NCBI RefSeq assembly: GCF_000429425.1
Contig: NZ_AUBV01000015.1
Span: 1-64,000, forward strand
From: Algoriphagus mannitolivorans DSM 15301
Lineage (GTDB): Bacteria > Bacteroidota > Bacteroidia > Cytophagales > Cyclobacteriaceae
DNA: 64,000 nucleotides
Reading direction: 5' to 3'
Both the position numbers and the translations under genes were made by a program. The number at the start of each line of letters is the position of its first letter. Positions within the stretch are counted from its first letter, which is position 1. Under the pieces are notes generated by a model that worked only from the letters and a program-made list of their open reading frames with translations, did no database searches and had not been told where the DNA came from. Positions 32,084 to 41,731 of the stretch are shown in pieces.

Positions 32084-33992
32084 CTGTTTCTATATCCATT
32101 CTAAAAGATCGAGTGGGAAGTCCGATTTCATTGACCAGATTCACTTCAGGGTTATCTGCCCAAGCATATCGGATGCTGATCGGAATAACTCCTTCAGGAA
32201 GGTTGATTACCACCTGATTGTTTCCCTGGATCTTCCCTCCTATAGCTTCAAACTTGCCTTCTGCTACTTCGACGATAAATCCTTTTACCTGATCCCCTTG
32301 AGTTAGTTGAAGTCCTTTTCCTACTTCCTCAAAAGTCAGGACAAGTTGGCTTCCACTTAGATTTATCGCTTGGATTAACGGGCCTGTGGCAAGGATTTTC
32401 TCTCCAAAAGCCACTTTTCGGGCTTGCAGCCAAAGTCTTTCTCCTACATCCTTTTTATTTCTGGGATGGATATCCTCTTCCTCACCAATATCAATAGTCA
32501 AAGCCAACCCCGTTTTTGGAAGCTCAAGTGTCTGTGATTGAGCTTCTCTTAAGTGGGCCCAATTACTCTCTGGCTGCACTTCCTCTCTTTTCATATAATT
32601 AGCTAACTGCACGAAAAGGAAAGGGAAATTCCCGATGTTCCATCGTGTCCTCCAATTCGTAATCATCTCCGAAAACAACTCCCGGTATTCCTCATGCCTT
32701 CCTGCATTGCTTTCCCCTTGATACCAAATAACCCCCTTGATGGAATATTGGGTCAAAGGAGCAATCATGGCATTAAACATCACCCCTGGCTTCCAATTGA
32801 AGTATTCAACTTTTGGAAGTTGAGGTTCCACTTTGGAATTGGAATAAGCCCAAGAACCTTCCAGATTAATTTTTCTTCCGTTTTGGGAGAAATACATTTC
32901 ATCCTTTTTCCCAATTTCAGGGCGGTTATTCCAGGTATTAACTGCTCGGATGGTTAGAACATTTTGCCCTCTCTTCAGGATATCGGAGGATATTTCCAAT
33001 TCAGGCATTGAAGCGCCCCAATCTTTATAATGAACCTGAACTCCATTGATATAGATATAAGCCATTTGGCTGATAGCAGGGAAATGCAAGACAACATTTT
33101 CGGTGCTGGACAGATTAAATCTTTTCCTCACCCAGGCGATATGTTCCAATGGATTGGCAGAAGGTAGATTGACTGTAGTCCAGCCAGCCTCATTGTAAGA
33201 AAGAGATGCAACTTCCCCGGCTAATAGAGAATCAGGCCGGGCAACAAGAATATCCCTCATTTCCTTTTTCTTCTCGTTTTCCAAGAAGACCTCTTTCCAT
33301 TTTTGAGCATTTTTCACCATGTCCAAGGCATCCTCGGTATAGGACCTTTCTGGGATTTTGGCCAATTGAGCTGCTTCTGTCCAGCCTTCGGCGGGAGTTC
33401 CTCCCCAATTGGATTCAATGATACCCACGGCCACCTCTTTTTCCAGGGCATTTTTCTTGGCAAAAAACCAAGCCACTGCGGAGAAATCGGGAAGATTCTC
33501 AGCATTGGCTTTTTTCCATTCCCCACCAGAAAGATTTCCTTTTTCCATTGCACTGTAATCTTTGGGAACCTTAAAAAATCTTATGGTCGGAAATTCTGAT
33601 AGAGAATATTCTTCCTCCGCGCCAATGACTCCGGACTTCAAGGGCCATTCCATATTGGACTGACCTCCTGCTACCCAAACATCCCCGACATATACATCCT
33701 TTATATTCTGAAGATTCACTGTGAGTTCATAGGGACCTCCTGCAGGCAATGGGGGAAGCTGAACTTTCCAAGTACTGTCTTCCAAAACCGTGGTACTGCC
33801 AATTGCTCCTGCTAGGCTCGCTCGGATTTTTTTTCCGGGAATTCCCTTGCCCCATAGTTTTATTGCTTGGTCTCGCTGCAACACCATCCCATCACTGATG
33901 AGTAAAGGAAAGGAAACTTCAGAATCCGGCTTAGGTCCTTCGCAACCCAGAAAGCTTCCTAGGATAAGGAGCAGGAGGAGTATTTTTTTCAT
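32070..33992 (-). CDS. Sialate O-acetylesterase-like SGNH lipoprotein
   Basis: 640 residues. Lipoprotein signal (LLLLLILGSFLGC). N-terminal beta domain (LLISDGMVLQRDQAIKLWGKG) leads into an SGNH/GDSL esterase: GGQSNMEWPL (nucleophile Ser), WYQGESNAGR, and EDIHPRNKKDVGERL (Asp-x-His). A beta-sandwich of ~130 residues is inserted around 260-380. Related enzymes remove acetyl groups from sialic acid or from xylan. Its position directly downstream of the xylose genes favours acetyl-xylan. A terminator lies between it and xylA, so it may have its own promoter. Confidence 0.87.
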   Translation of the reverse strand: MKKILLLLLILGSFLGCEGPKPDSEVSFPLLISDGMVLQRDQAIKLWGKGIPGKKIRASLAGAIGSTTVLEDSTWKVQLPPLPAGGPYELTVNLQNIKDVYVGDVWVAGGQSNMEWPLKSGVIGAEEEYSLSEFPTIRFFKVPKDYSAMEKGNLSGGEWKKANAENLPDFSAVAWFFAKKNALEKEVAVGIIESNWGGTPAEGWTEAAQLAKIPERSYTEDALDMVKNAQKWKEVFLENEKKKEMRDILVARPDSLLAGEVASLSYNEAGWTTVNLPSANPLEHIAWVRKRFNLSSTENVVLHFPAISQMAYIYINGVQVHYKDWGASMPELEISSDILKRGQNVLTIRAVNTWNNRPEIGKKDEMYFSQNGRKINLEGSWAYSNSKVEPQLPKVEYFNWKPGVMFNAMIAPLTQYSIKGVIWYQGESNAGRHEEYRELFSEMITNWRTRWNIGNFPFLFVQLANYMKREEVQPESNWAHLREAQSQTLELPKTGLALTIDIGEEEDIHPRNKKDVGERLWLQARKVAFGEKILATGPLIQAINLSGSQLVLTFEEVGKGLQLTQGDQVKGFIVEVAEGKFEAIGGKIQGNNQVVINLPEGVIPISIRYAWADNPEVNLVNEIGLPTRSFRMDIETEKAS

Positions 33993-34013
33993 AAATCAGA
34001 TTTTGGAAATGAA

Positions 34014-34038
34014 AAAGGGAGATAATTAGTCTCCCTTT
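34014..34038 (-). terminator. Terminator after xylA
   Basis: AAAGGGAGA (34014-34022), loop TAATTAG, TCTCCCTTT (34030-34038). On the minus strand a T run follows, ahead of the esterase start at 33992. Confidence 0.75.
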
Positions 34039-34046
34039 AAGTTCGA

Positions 34047-35360
34047 TTAAATAAATCTATTGATCAAATTTTCGAAATATTCTTGCTTTCCGGATATCTG
34101 CTTTGGCTCTCCAACTGCAAAGGCATGAGCTCTCAAGTCTTCCAAAGTCAATTTTCCTGCCTCAAATTCTTTTCCTTTCCCAGAATCGAAAGAGGCATAT
34201 CTCGCTTTTCTCCTTTCCAGATAATCGGATTTTTCCATGATGTCTGCTGCGATCAACATGCCACGGGCAAAGGCATCCATACTTCCGATATGGGCCAAAA
34301 ACAAATCCTCCGGATCCGTGGAGTTTCTTCTCACCTTGGCATCAAAGTTTACGCCACCACCCTGCAGACCGCCTGCCGCCATGATCACCAACATGGATTC
34401 AGCCAATTCCTGAAGATTAAGCGCAAATTGGTCAGTATCCCATCCGTTTTGATAATCTCCTCGATTGGCATCAATTGAACCCAAGAATCCACCGTCAGCG
34501 GCTACCTGCAACTCATGCTGGAAAGTATGCCCAGCCAAAGTCGCATGGTTCACTTCGATGTTCAATTTGAAATCCTTGTCCAAACCATAATGTCTCAAGA
34601 AACCAATTACTGTTTCAGAATCATAGTCATACTGATGCTTGGTCGGTTCCATTGGCTTAGGCTCGATGAAGAAGGTTCCTTTAAAACCGTTCTTTCTAGC
34701 ATAATCTCTTGCCATGGTCAGGAATCTAGCCAAATGATCCTTTTCACGCTTCATGTCCGTATTGAGCAAAGACATATAGCCTTCACGTCCTCCCCAGAAG
34801 ACATAATTTTCACCACCCAATTTGATGGTCGCGTCAATGGCATTTTTTACTTGAGTTCCAGCAAACGCCAATACATCAAAATTTGGATTGGTGGAGGCAC
34901 CGTTCATGTATCTTGGGTTGCTGAAAACATTGGCCGTCCCCCATAGCAATTTGATTCCGCTGGCTTTTTGATGCTCTTGAGCATAATCTGTGATGATCTG
35001 CATCCGCTTTTCATACTCAGCCAAAGAATCTCCTTCGTCAATTAAGTCGATGTCATGGAAGCAATAGTAATCCACTCCAATTTTTGAAATGAATTCAAAT
35101 GCAGCGTCCATTTTGTCCTTTGCCCTTTGAATTGGGTCAGGATTTGAATCCCATGGATGTACAATGGTTCCAGGTCCGAAAGGATCTCCTCCAGTGCCAC
35201 AGAAGGAATGCCAGTATGCGATCGCAAACTTGAAGTGCTCCTTCATGGTCTTTCCTGCGATTACTTTATTCTCGTCGTAAAAGCGGAAAGCCATCGGGTT
35301 GTCGCTCTCCCGGCCTTCAAATTTGATTTTGTCGATGTTAGGAAAATAGGTTTTTGACAT
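34047..35360 (-). CDS. xylA: Xylose isomerase (class II)
   Basis: 437 residues, the class II length. Motifs: [18 protein letters not shown], catalytic-region His102 in CFHDIDL, metal ligands in [15 protein letters not shown] (Glu233, Lys235), WDTDQFALN near the C-terminus. It converts D-xylose to D-xylulose with two divalent metals in the cytoplasm. 63 bases separate it from xylB, and the symporter precedes xylB, so the three genes form a xylose operon. Confidence 0.97.
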   Translation of the reverse strand: MSKTYFPNIDKIKFEGRESDNPMAFRFYDENKVIAGKTMKEHFKFAIAYWHSFCGTGGDPFGPGTIVHPWDSNPDPIQRAKDKMDAAFEFISKIGVDYYCFHDIDLIDEGDSLAEYEKRMQIITDYAQEHQKASGIKLLWGTANVFSNPRYMNGASTNPNFDVLAFAGTQVKNAIDATIKLGGENYVFWGGREGYMSLLNTDMKREKDHLARFLTMARDYARKNGFKGTFFIEPKPMEPTKHQYDYDSETVIGFLRHYGLDKDFKLNIEVNHATLAGHTFQHELQVAADGGFLGSIDANRGDYQNGWDTDQFALNLQELAESMLVIMAAGGLQGGGVNFDAKVRRNSTDPEDLFLAHIGSMDAFARGMLIAADIMEKSDYLERRKARYASFDSGKGKEFEAGKLTLEDLRAHAFAVGEPKQISGKQEYFENLINRFI

Positions 35361-35423
35361 GGTTTTTGAGTTTACTGTTAATTTTTAGGAATAATAGGTT
35401 TATGGATTTTTCATTTTATAAAA

Positions 35424-36917
35424 TCACTTCATTACGGCCTTAAGCTGAGATTCCCAATGCTGGTAAACCTCCTCATAGGGCTCAAAAAAGTTTTGATTGG
35501 GCTCCAAGGTTTCAAGAAGTTCCAATCCCTGGAACGCTTCAGATTCAGACTGAAATACTCCTGCACCGATTCCTGCTCCTCTTGCAGCTCCCTGAGCCCC
35601 ATCAGTATCGTAAAGTTCCAAATTGACCCGATTCATATGGACAAACGTCTTTCGAAACAAGGGACTCAAAAACATATTGGCATGACCTGCTTTGACAGTC
35701 TGAAGATTCATTCCCATCTCCTTCATGATTCTGAAACCATAAGTTAAGGCAGAAACGATGCCTTCTTGAGCTGCTCGAATGACATGGCGTTTATCATGCT
35801 TCAGCAAATCCAAGCCCAACAAATGTGCTCCTACTGGCTTATTTTGCATGATTCTTTCTACTCCGTTTCCGAAGGGGATAAATACCAAACCTTCAGAACC
35901 CATCCCGGCGGCAGCTCCCAGACTATTCATCTCCTCATACGAAATCCGGGATCCCCCCATCAATCTCTTCAGCCATGAGTTGAGAATTCCAGTGCCATTT
36001 ACACAAAGTAAAACTCCATAGGAAGGACTTTTTTGTGAGTGGTTGACATGGACAAATGTATTTACCCTAGACTTCGGGTCATAAAGTGGCTGATCCGAAA
36101 CCCCATAGACTGTCCCTGAAGTCCCCGCTGTGGTTGCCAATTCCCCGGGCTTTAAGACCTGTAAGGAAAAAGCATTGTTGGGTTGGTCGCCTGCCCGATA
36201 AGAAATCGGAACACCGGCTTCAATACCGGTTTCCTGAGAAGCTTTGGCTGTAACTTTTCCCTGCAAAGAAAAGGAAGGGACAACAGTCGGAATCCACTCT
36301 TGAGGAATTTCCATTTGACTAAGAAGTTTCTGACTCAATCCATTTTCCTTAAAATCCCAAAATATCCCTTCAGAAAGTCCTGTTTCTGAGGTTAGGATTT
36401 CCCCAGTCAATTTCATAGCAATGAAATCTCCGGGAAGCATGATTTTGTGAATCTTGGAAGCAATCTCAGGCTGATTCTCAATCACCCAGCGAAGCTTGGA
36501 AGCAGTAAAATTTCCCGGGGAATTCAAAAGATGGGGCAGACAATAGTCTTGCCCCAGTCCTTGGAATGCTTTTTCTCCAATCTCAACGGCACGACTGTCA
36601 CACCATATAATAGATGGCCTGAGAACATTTTGATCTTTATCTACGCAGACTAATCCATGCATTTGATAGGCAATCCCGATTCCTTTGAGTTCGCCTTTTT
36701 TTACCCCTGCCTTTTTGAAAATATAGGCCGTGGATTCTTTGACATAACTCCACCACATTTCCGGATCCTGTTCTGCCCAGCCGGTTTCAGGCGCCAAAAT
36801 CGGCATTTCCTCTTCTGGAAATGCCTTTGAAGCGATAGCCTTTCCCGTATCTGCATCCAACAAAGATGCCTTCACGGAGCTGCTTCCGATATCCAATCCT
36901 AATAATAGATTTCTCAT
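35424..36917 (-). CDS. xylB: Xylulokinase
   Basis: 497 residues of the FGGY kinase family. N-terminal ATP domain begins LLLGLDIGSSSVKAS; the sugar-binding part has MHGLVCVD and WCDSRAVEIGEK; catalytic Asp is in YRAGDQPNNAFSL; the C-terminal phosphate-binding loop includes GAQGAARGAGIGAG. It phosphorylates D-xylulose to enter the pentose phosphate pathway. Only three bases separate its start from the symporter stop. Confidence 0.95.
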   Translation of the reverse strand: MRNLLLGLDIGSSSVKASLLDADTGKAIASKAFPEEEMPILAPETGWAEQDPEMWWSYVKESTAYIFKKAGVKKGELKGIGIAYQMHGLVCVDKDQNVLRPSIIWCDSRAVEIGEKAFQGLGQDYCLPHLLNSPGNFTASKLRWVIENQPEIASKIHKIMLPGDFIAMKLTGEILTSETGLSEGIFWDFKENGLSQKLLSQMEIPQEWIPTVVPSFSLQGKVTAKASQETGIEAGVPISYRAGDQPNNAFSLQVLKPGELATTAGTSGTVYGVSDQPLYDPKSRVNTFVHVNHSQKSPSYGVLLCVNGTGILNSWLKRLMGGSRISYEEMNSLGAAAGMGSEGLVFIPFGNGVERIMQNKPVGAHLLGLDLLKHDKRHVIRAAQEGIVSALTYGFRIMKEMGMNLQTVKAGHANMFLSPLFRKTFVHMNRVNLELYDTDGAQGAARGAGIGAGVFQSESEAFQGLELLETLEPNQNFFEPYEEVYQHWESQLKAVMK

Positions 36918-36920
36918 GGC

Positions 36921-38564
36921 TTACCAGAATACAGTATATAGCGCAGCGATAATACCGGCGATCAAAATAGCTCCAATCTTAAATTGGATACTGGTCTTAA
37001 ACAACTCCTTGTTGACATCGATGCTGTTTGGATGATCTTTTCCTTTTCCTTCAATCAGAGAAATAATGATCATAAGCGCAGCCAAAACAAGGAAAACCAC
37101 TCCCATTCGGTCAATGAAGGGAAGATTCGGGAATACAAGCTTTAGAACGACGGAAAGTGGAATACTCAAAGAAGCTCCTACCAATGCAGCGTTGGAAGTG
37201 GTCTTTTTCCAGAAAACTCCAAAGAAGAAGATGGCAAATACACCCGGGCTGATAAAGCCAGTGTACTCTTGGATAAATTGGAATGCTTGGTCAAGTTGGC
37301 CCAAGGCTGGTGCGACCATCGCCGCGACCACAAAAGCAACCAAAGCTGTAATTCTACCTACTCTTACCTGCTTGGATTCAGAAGCATCTTTACCAAAGTA
37401 CTTCGTGTAAATATCCATCGTGAAAATCGTGGAAGTACTATTGGCCATAGATGCAAGTGAAGAAACTATAGCTGCGGTCAAAGCCGCAAATGCAAGACCT
37501 TTCAATCCTGTCGGAAGCAACTGAAGTAAGGTCGGATAGGCGCGATCTGACTTAACAATACCCGTAGCAGGATCAGTCATGGACTGAATAAATGCAGAAT
37601 CACCTCCATTTTTCACAATCACCCATGCTGCAATCCCAGGAACAACTACGATCAAAGGCATCAATAGCTTCAAGAAACCGGCGAAAATCATCCCTTTCTG
37701 AGCTTCATCAAGACTTTTTGCCGCCAATGCTCTTTGGGTGATATATTGGTTGAAGCCCCAATAGCTCAAATTGGTGATCCACATCCCTCCTACCAAAACA
37801 GAAAGCCCAGGAAGGTCCAAATAAGCATCTCTTGTTCCTCCTTTTCCATCAGGAATCATCATTTCGCCTTTGGAAAGAATCATGGAAAAGTGTCCAGGGA
37901 CTTCCTTTCTCAAAAGACCTATTCCCTCCCAGGCATCTCCATTACCTACCATGCTTAGTGCGATATAGGTCGTGGCCAAACCGCCGGCGATAAGAAATAC
38001 CACCTGTACTACGTCTGTCCAAGCCACAGCTTTCAATCCTCCATAAATAGAGTAAACCATCGCAAAGAGGGCCAATCCTACAATCCCCGTAAACATCGGA
38101 ACGTCCAGGATGGTGTTTAACGTAAGCGCTCCCAAATAAAGCACGGATGTCAAGTTGACAAAAACGTACAGCAACAACCAGAAAATTGCCATGGTCGTCC
38201 GCACTCGGGTATCGTATCGGTCAAGCAAAAATCCCGGCATGGTATAGATCCCTTTCTTGATATACACCGGAAGAAAGAAAATCGCCACGACCAAAAGCGT
38301 GGCCGCGGCCATCCACTCATAAGTGGAGATTGCCAAGCCTAAAGCAAACCCGGAGCCGGACATCCCGATAAATTGCTCCGCGGATATATTAGAAGCGATC
38401 AGGGATGCACCTACAGCCCACCAAGGCAAAGCTTTAGAAGCAAGAAAATAATCAGAAGAGTTTTTGACGTGGCCTTTTTTCTCTCTGGAGACAAATAGGC
38501 CCATCCCAATAATGAGGAAACAATAGCCAATAAAGACTATCAGGTCAATGGGTTCAAGAAGCAT
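36921..38564 (-). CDS. Sodium:sugar symporter (SSS family), xylose-linked
   Basis: 547 residues with about 14 membrane helices. SSS/SGLT marks: KNSSDYFLASKALPWWAVGASLIASNISAEQFIGMSGSGF, YGGLKAVAWTDVVQ, and the second-core GLAFAALTAAIVSSLASMANSTSTIFTMDIY. First gene of the operon with xylB and xylA, so D-xylose (or a related pentose or glucose) is the likely substrate, taken up with sodium. A LacI-type operator lies 89 bases upstream. Confidence 0.92.
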   Translation of the reverse strand: MLLEPIDLIVFIGYCFLIIGMGLFVSREKKGHVKNSSDYFLASKALPWWAVGASLIASNISAEQFIGMSGSGFALGLAISTYEWMAAATLLVVAIFFLPVYIKKGIYTMPGFLLDRYDTRVRTTMAIFWLLLYVFVNLTSVLYLGALTLNTILDVPMFTGIVGLALFAMVYSIYGGLKAVAWTDVVQVVFLIAGGLATTYIALSMVGNGDAWEGIGLLRKEVPGHFSMILSKGEMMIPDGKGGTRDAYLDLPGLSVLVGGMWITNLSYWGFNQYITQRALAAKSLDEAQKGMIFAGFLKLLMPLIVVVPGIAAWVIVKNGGDSAFIQSMTDPATGIVKSDRAYPTLLQLLPTGLKGLAFAALTAAIVSSLASMANSTSTIFTMDIYTKYFGKDASESKQVRVGRITALVAFVVAAMVAPALGQLDQAFQFIQEYTGFISPGVFAIFFFGVFWKKTTSNAALVGASLSIPLSVVLKLVFPNLPFIDRMGVVFLVLAALMIIISLIEGKGKDHPNSIDVNKELFKTSIQFKIGAILIAGIIAALYTVFW

Positions 38565-38596
38565 AAGTTTAGGTTTGGTTGATTGTTTTGGGTATA

Positions 38597-38626
38597 TAAA
38601 ACTACTATTAGTTGATGTTTTACAAT
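38597..38626 (-). promoter_or_regulatory. Possible promoter of the xylose operon
   Basis: Minus strand ATTG (38623-38626), 18 bases, TAGTTTTA (38597-38604): each box misses the Bacteroidota consensus by one base. Start codon 33 bases further on. Confidence 0.35.
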
Positions 38627-38652
38627 TTAAGGTCGATAAATATAGCGGTTTG

Positions 38653-38668
38653 ATGCAAACGTCTGCAT
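38653..38668. promoter_or_regulatory. LacI-family operator upstream of the xylose operon
   Basis: The 16 bases ATGCAAACGTCTGCAT are a palindrome with one mismatched pair and a central CG, the pattern bound by LacI/GalR regulators (TGnnAnCGnTnnCA). It lies 24 bases from the aminotransferase stop and 89 bases before the symporter start. No LacI-type gene is in the window. Confidence 0.6.
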
Positions 38669-38691
38669 ATTCCTCCTAATCAGTTTCAGAT

Positions 38692-39504
38692 TTATTTGAA
38701 AAATTCAGAAACAAGTCCCCAAGGATCAATAGAAAATTTGGAGGATTCTATATTTTCCAAATAACTAACCCCCAATGCATTGGAAACCCAAACCGAATCG
38801 GCCTTCCAAATGACTTCTTTTGGAAATAAACCTTCCTTCAATTCAATTCCTTCACTTTTAAATTTTGAAGCTAAAGCCCCCCTACCCACTCCTTCGATGC
38901 ACCCAGTAGCCAAAGAGGGAGTAAAAACAATGTTTCCCTTCTTCCAAAAAATATTGGAACTGCCTGCTTCTGCAATATTTCCCTTGGAATCCAGAAGAAT
39001 GATCTCGTCCCAATTATTTTGAATTCGTTCTTGAGCAGCTAAGATATAAGGCAAGCCATTGAGGGTTTTTAATGAACTTAAAGCTGAAGCATCCAAATTA
39101 ACAGAGGTGCAAAAACCAACCTTGGTCTTGACTAATGGAGGCGGAGCGAATGGCTCCAGATGGAGTGTTTGGAAAAGTTCATTGGATTGGGGTGAATATT
39201 TCCCGGATCCTGCACGAAAGAGATTCCATCGAACTCTTACTTTTTCACCCAAATGATCTCTCAGTAAAAGTGATTCCACTTCATCTAAATCAGCATCATG
39301 GCCTTCTATATTTAAGGTGTGTAATCCTTTTCTGGATCTTTCTTGGTGAAGCTCTTTGAATCGGAACTTTTCACCATCAAAAAGCATGGTCTCAAAAACC
39401 CCATCACCAAAATTCATGGCACGGTTGGGAATGGCAAAAAAGCCTTCCTTTTTCCAAGGACTTAAGTGGGATTCCTTAATCCAGGTTGTCTCAGATTCGC
39501 TCAT
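38692..39504 (-). CDS. Class IV aminotransferase (aminodeoxychorismate lyase/BCAT fold)
   Basis: 270 residues from the ATG at 39504 (an upstream TTG adds four residues). The fold-type IV pattern is visible: RAMNFGDGVFETMLFDG at the front, WDEIILLDSKGNIAEAGSSNIFW around the cofactor glutamate, and TGCIEGVGR. This group covers aminodeoxychorismate lyase (PabC, folate), D-amino acid and branched-chain aminotransferases. The short length and missing BCAT extensions favour a PabC-like enzyme, but it is not certain. PLP-dependent, cytoplasmic, single gene divergent from sdaAB. Confidence 0.8.
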   Translation of the reverse strand: MSESETTWIKESHLSPWKKEGFFAIPNRAMNFGDGVFETMLFDGEKFRFKELHQERSRKGLHTLNIEGHDADLDEVESLLLRDHLGEKVRVRWNLFRAGSGKYSPQSNELFQTLHLEPFAPPPLVKTKVGFCTSVNLDASALSSLKTLNGLPYILAAQERIQNNWDEIILLDSKGNIAEAGSSNIFWKKGNIVFTPSLATGCIEGVGRGALASKFKSEGIELKEGLFPKEVIWKADSVWVSNALGVSYLENIESSKFSIDPWGLVSEFFK

Positions 39505-39668
39505 TGAAGTGTTCAAATTCGATCATATTAAAATTTTGATCTATCTTTATTAAGTTAATTTTGATCAATAACTATGGGTTTTTGATTCAAAAATGACCAT
39601 TTGAAATAAAAATTAGATATTCTTGAGTGATTTTTTTAGCTAGCATCAAAATTGGAACAATAAAACCC

Positions 39669-40346
39669 ATGGCCAATAAAAGCAGTGTATTTGATATGAT
39701 CGGTCCTATCATGATAGGGCCTTCCTCCTCACATACTGCCGGAGTAGTACGTATAGCCCGAGCCGCCATTCGTGTGCTTGGAGGAATTCCCGATGAAGCA
39801 GAAATTACCTTTTACAACTCATTTGCCAGAACCTATGAAGGACATGGCAGTGACCGGGCGATTTTGGGAGGTTTGATGGATTTTAAAACCGATGATCCCC
39901 GGATTAAAACAGCTTTGGAAATTGCAGCCGAAAAAGGACTGAAATACAAATTCAAGTCTATTGGCAACTCCTCTATTCACCATCCCAACACCATCAAACT
40001 TAATCTCAAAAGAGGCGAAACATCAATAGAAGTCGTGGGAGAAAGCTTGGGAGGTGGAGTCATCAATATCGCCGAAGTAGATGGTTTTGTGGCTAATTTC
40101 TCAGCCCAGGCCCATACTCTGATCATCAAGGCTCAGGATATTTCAGGTGCTATAGCCTTTATTTCCAGTGTGATCGCTCAGGAAAAAGCCAATATTGCTA
40201 CCATGTCTGTATCCCGAAAAGGAAAAAACGATATCGCCTGCCATGTGATCGAAATGGACTCCGGAATACAACCGATAACGAACCAATACTTAAAGTCTTT
40301 ACCTTGGATTAAGGAATTGATTTATATCCCGGATATTGACTTGTAA
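39669..40346 (+). CDS. sdaAB: L-serine ammonia-lyase, iron-sulfur dependent, beta subunit
   Basis: 225 residues. SVFDMIGPIMIGPSSSHTAGVVR opens the beta subunit fold, GHGSDRAILGG follows, and residues ~150-225 form an ACT domain (AHTLIIKAQDISGAIAFISSVIAQEKANIATMSVSRKG). With the alpha subunit, which carries the 4Fe-4S cluster, it deaminates L-serine to pyruvate. The alpha subunit is not adjacent. The ATG at 39669 is chosen over one at 39627, whose extra 14 residues look non-conserved. A TolC-type gene follows 30 bases later. Confidence 0.9.
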   Translation: MANKSSVFDMIGPIMIGPSSSHTAGVVRIARAAIRVLGGIPDEAEITFYNSFARTYEGHGSDRAILGGLMDFKTDDPRIKTALEIAAEKGLKYKFKSIGNSSIHHPNTIKLNLKRGETSIEVVGESLGGGVINIAEVDGFVANFSAQAHTLIIKAQDISGAIAFISSVIAQEKANIATMSVSRKGKNDIACHVIEMDSGIQPITNQYLKSLPWIKELIYIPDIDL

Positions 40347-40375
40347 GCAAAAATTTGAACAACCAACTAATTCCT

Positions 40376-41728
40376 ATGAGAAAGATTTTTACATTTTTCC
40401 TAATCATGTTTGGGATTATAATCCAAACACAAGCCCAATCAGACCAATTTCAAGGCCCTTATGACTTGCAGTCATGCATTCAAATAGCCCTGGAAAACAA
40501 CCTTACCCTGAAAAGAACCCGCTTAAATCAGGATATCACTGAAGCCACTTTACTCCAAAACCAAGGACAAAGAATTCCGAGTTTTTCCTTGGGTGCTAGT
40601 TCTGGTTATCGATGGGGTCGTTCAATTAACCCGGTAACCAACCTTTTCGAAAACAACAGAATCGGTAACATCAACCTGTTTGCAAATACGAATGTCACCA
40701 TATTTGGAGGAATGAGAATCAACAACTCCATTTCCCAGGCAAGAAAGGATTTGGAAACAGGTGAATTCAGTGTGCAGGCCACCACCAATCAGGTGACTTT
40801 GGATATCATCAACCAGTTTATCAATGTGGTTTTTAACAGAGAGCAGGTTAAAATTGCCGAAAACCAGCTAAAGTCCACCGCAGAACAACTGGAGAGAACC
40901 ACCAAGCTAGTCAATGCAGGATCACTGCCACTTTCCGATCAGCTGGATCTCCAATCCCAAAATGCTACCAATCAACTGGAAGTCATCAATGCCAAAAACA
41001 GCCTTAGACAAGCCAAATTGGCATTGGCTCAGGCGATGCAAATTCCTTTTTCTGAATCCTTCGATGTGGTCGAACCGGATTTTGAAATCACAGATTATGA
41101 CATGGAGTTAAATGACCCAGCCAGAATTTATGAGGTTGCCATTGATATGATGCCCGAAATCAAAGCAGCTGAAGCTTCTGTTGAAAGTGCTGAATACGGA
41201 GTCAAAATCGCCAAAGGAGCCTTCTTCCCTACGCTTGGCTTGAGTGGCAACATTTTCTCCAACTATGTAGATCAGCCCGGGTTTGGTCAAACTGAAATCC
41301 CTGCTTTTGGGACCCAGATTGAAAACAACCTTTCCCAATCAGCCAACCTTCAGTTGAACATTCCAATCTTCACCAACTTCAACAACCGGGCTTCTGTACA
41401 AAGAGCTAGGGCTCAAAAGGCTTTGGCTGAAGTGGATCATATTCAGGCAAAAAACCAATTACGTCAGGACATCGAGACTGCTTACAACCAAGCATTGGCT
41501 TCAGAGCAATCCTATCAGGCATCTTTGACCCGAGTAAGAAGCTTAGGCGAGACATTCAGAGTCGCTCAGCAAAGATTTGACTTAGGCGCCATCAACTCAG
41601 TTGATTTTCAAGTTGCACAAAACAACCTATTCAATGCTCAGGCAGATTTGCTGAATGCGAAATACACATACATCTTCAGAATTAAAGTTCTGGAATTCTA
41701 TCTAGGAAACCCCATTAACATAAACTAA
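40376..41728 (+). CDS. TolC family outer membrane efflux protein
   Basis: 450 residues with a signal peptide (RKIFTFFLIMFGIIIQTQAQ). Long helical repeats with the TolC pattern: LQSCIQIALENNLTLKRTR near the N-terminus, VTLDIINQFINVVFNREQVKIAENQLK, and its second-half copy DIETAYNQALASEQSYQASLTRVR plus FDLGAINSVDFQVAQNNLFNAQADLLNAKY. It forms the outer-membrane channel of an efflux or secretion complex. The ATG at 40376 opens the signal peptide; the TTG at 40355 is not needed. The adaptor gene follows after three bases. Confidence 0.92.
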   Translation: MRKIFTFFLIMFGIIIQTQAQSDQFQGPYDLQSCIQIALENNLTLKRTRLNQDITEATLLQNQGQRIPSFSLGASSGYRWGRSINPVTNLFENNRIGNINLFANTNVTIFGGMRINNSISQARKDLETGEFSVQATTNQVTLDIINQFINVVFNREQVKIAENQLKSTAEQLERTTKLVNAGSLPLSDQLDLQSQNATNQLEVINAKNSLRQAKLALAQAMQIPFSESFDVVEPDFEITDYDMELNDPARIYEVAIDMMPEIKAAEASVESAEYGVKIAKGAFFPTLGLSGNIFSNYVDQPGFGQTEIPAFGTQIENNLSQSANLQLNIPIFTNFNNRASVQRARAQKALAEVDHIQAKNQLRQDIETAYNQALASEQSYQASLTRVRSLGETFRVAQQRFDLGAINSVDFQVAQNNLFNAQADLLNAKYTYIFRIKVLEFYLGNPININ

Positions 41729-41731
41729 ACC

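Noticed and set aside
39579..39593. Palindrome TTTTTGATTCAAAAA between the aminotransferase and sdaAB genes
   Set aside because: Mostly A/T-run symmetry; no family of regulator suggested and no second copy seen.
39600..39625. sdaAB promoter TTTG / TATTCTTG
   Set aside because: Spacer is only 14 bases and the -7 box has one mismatch.
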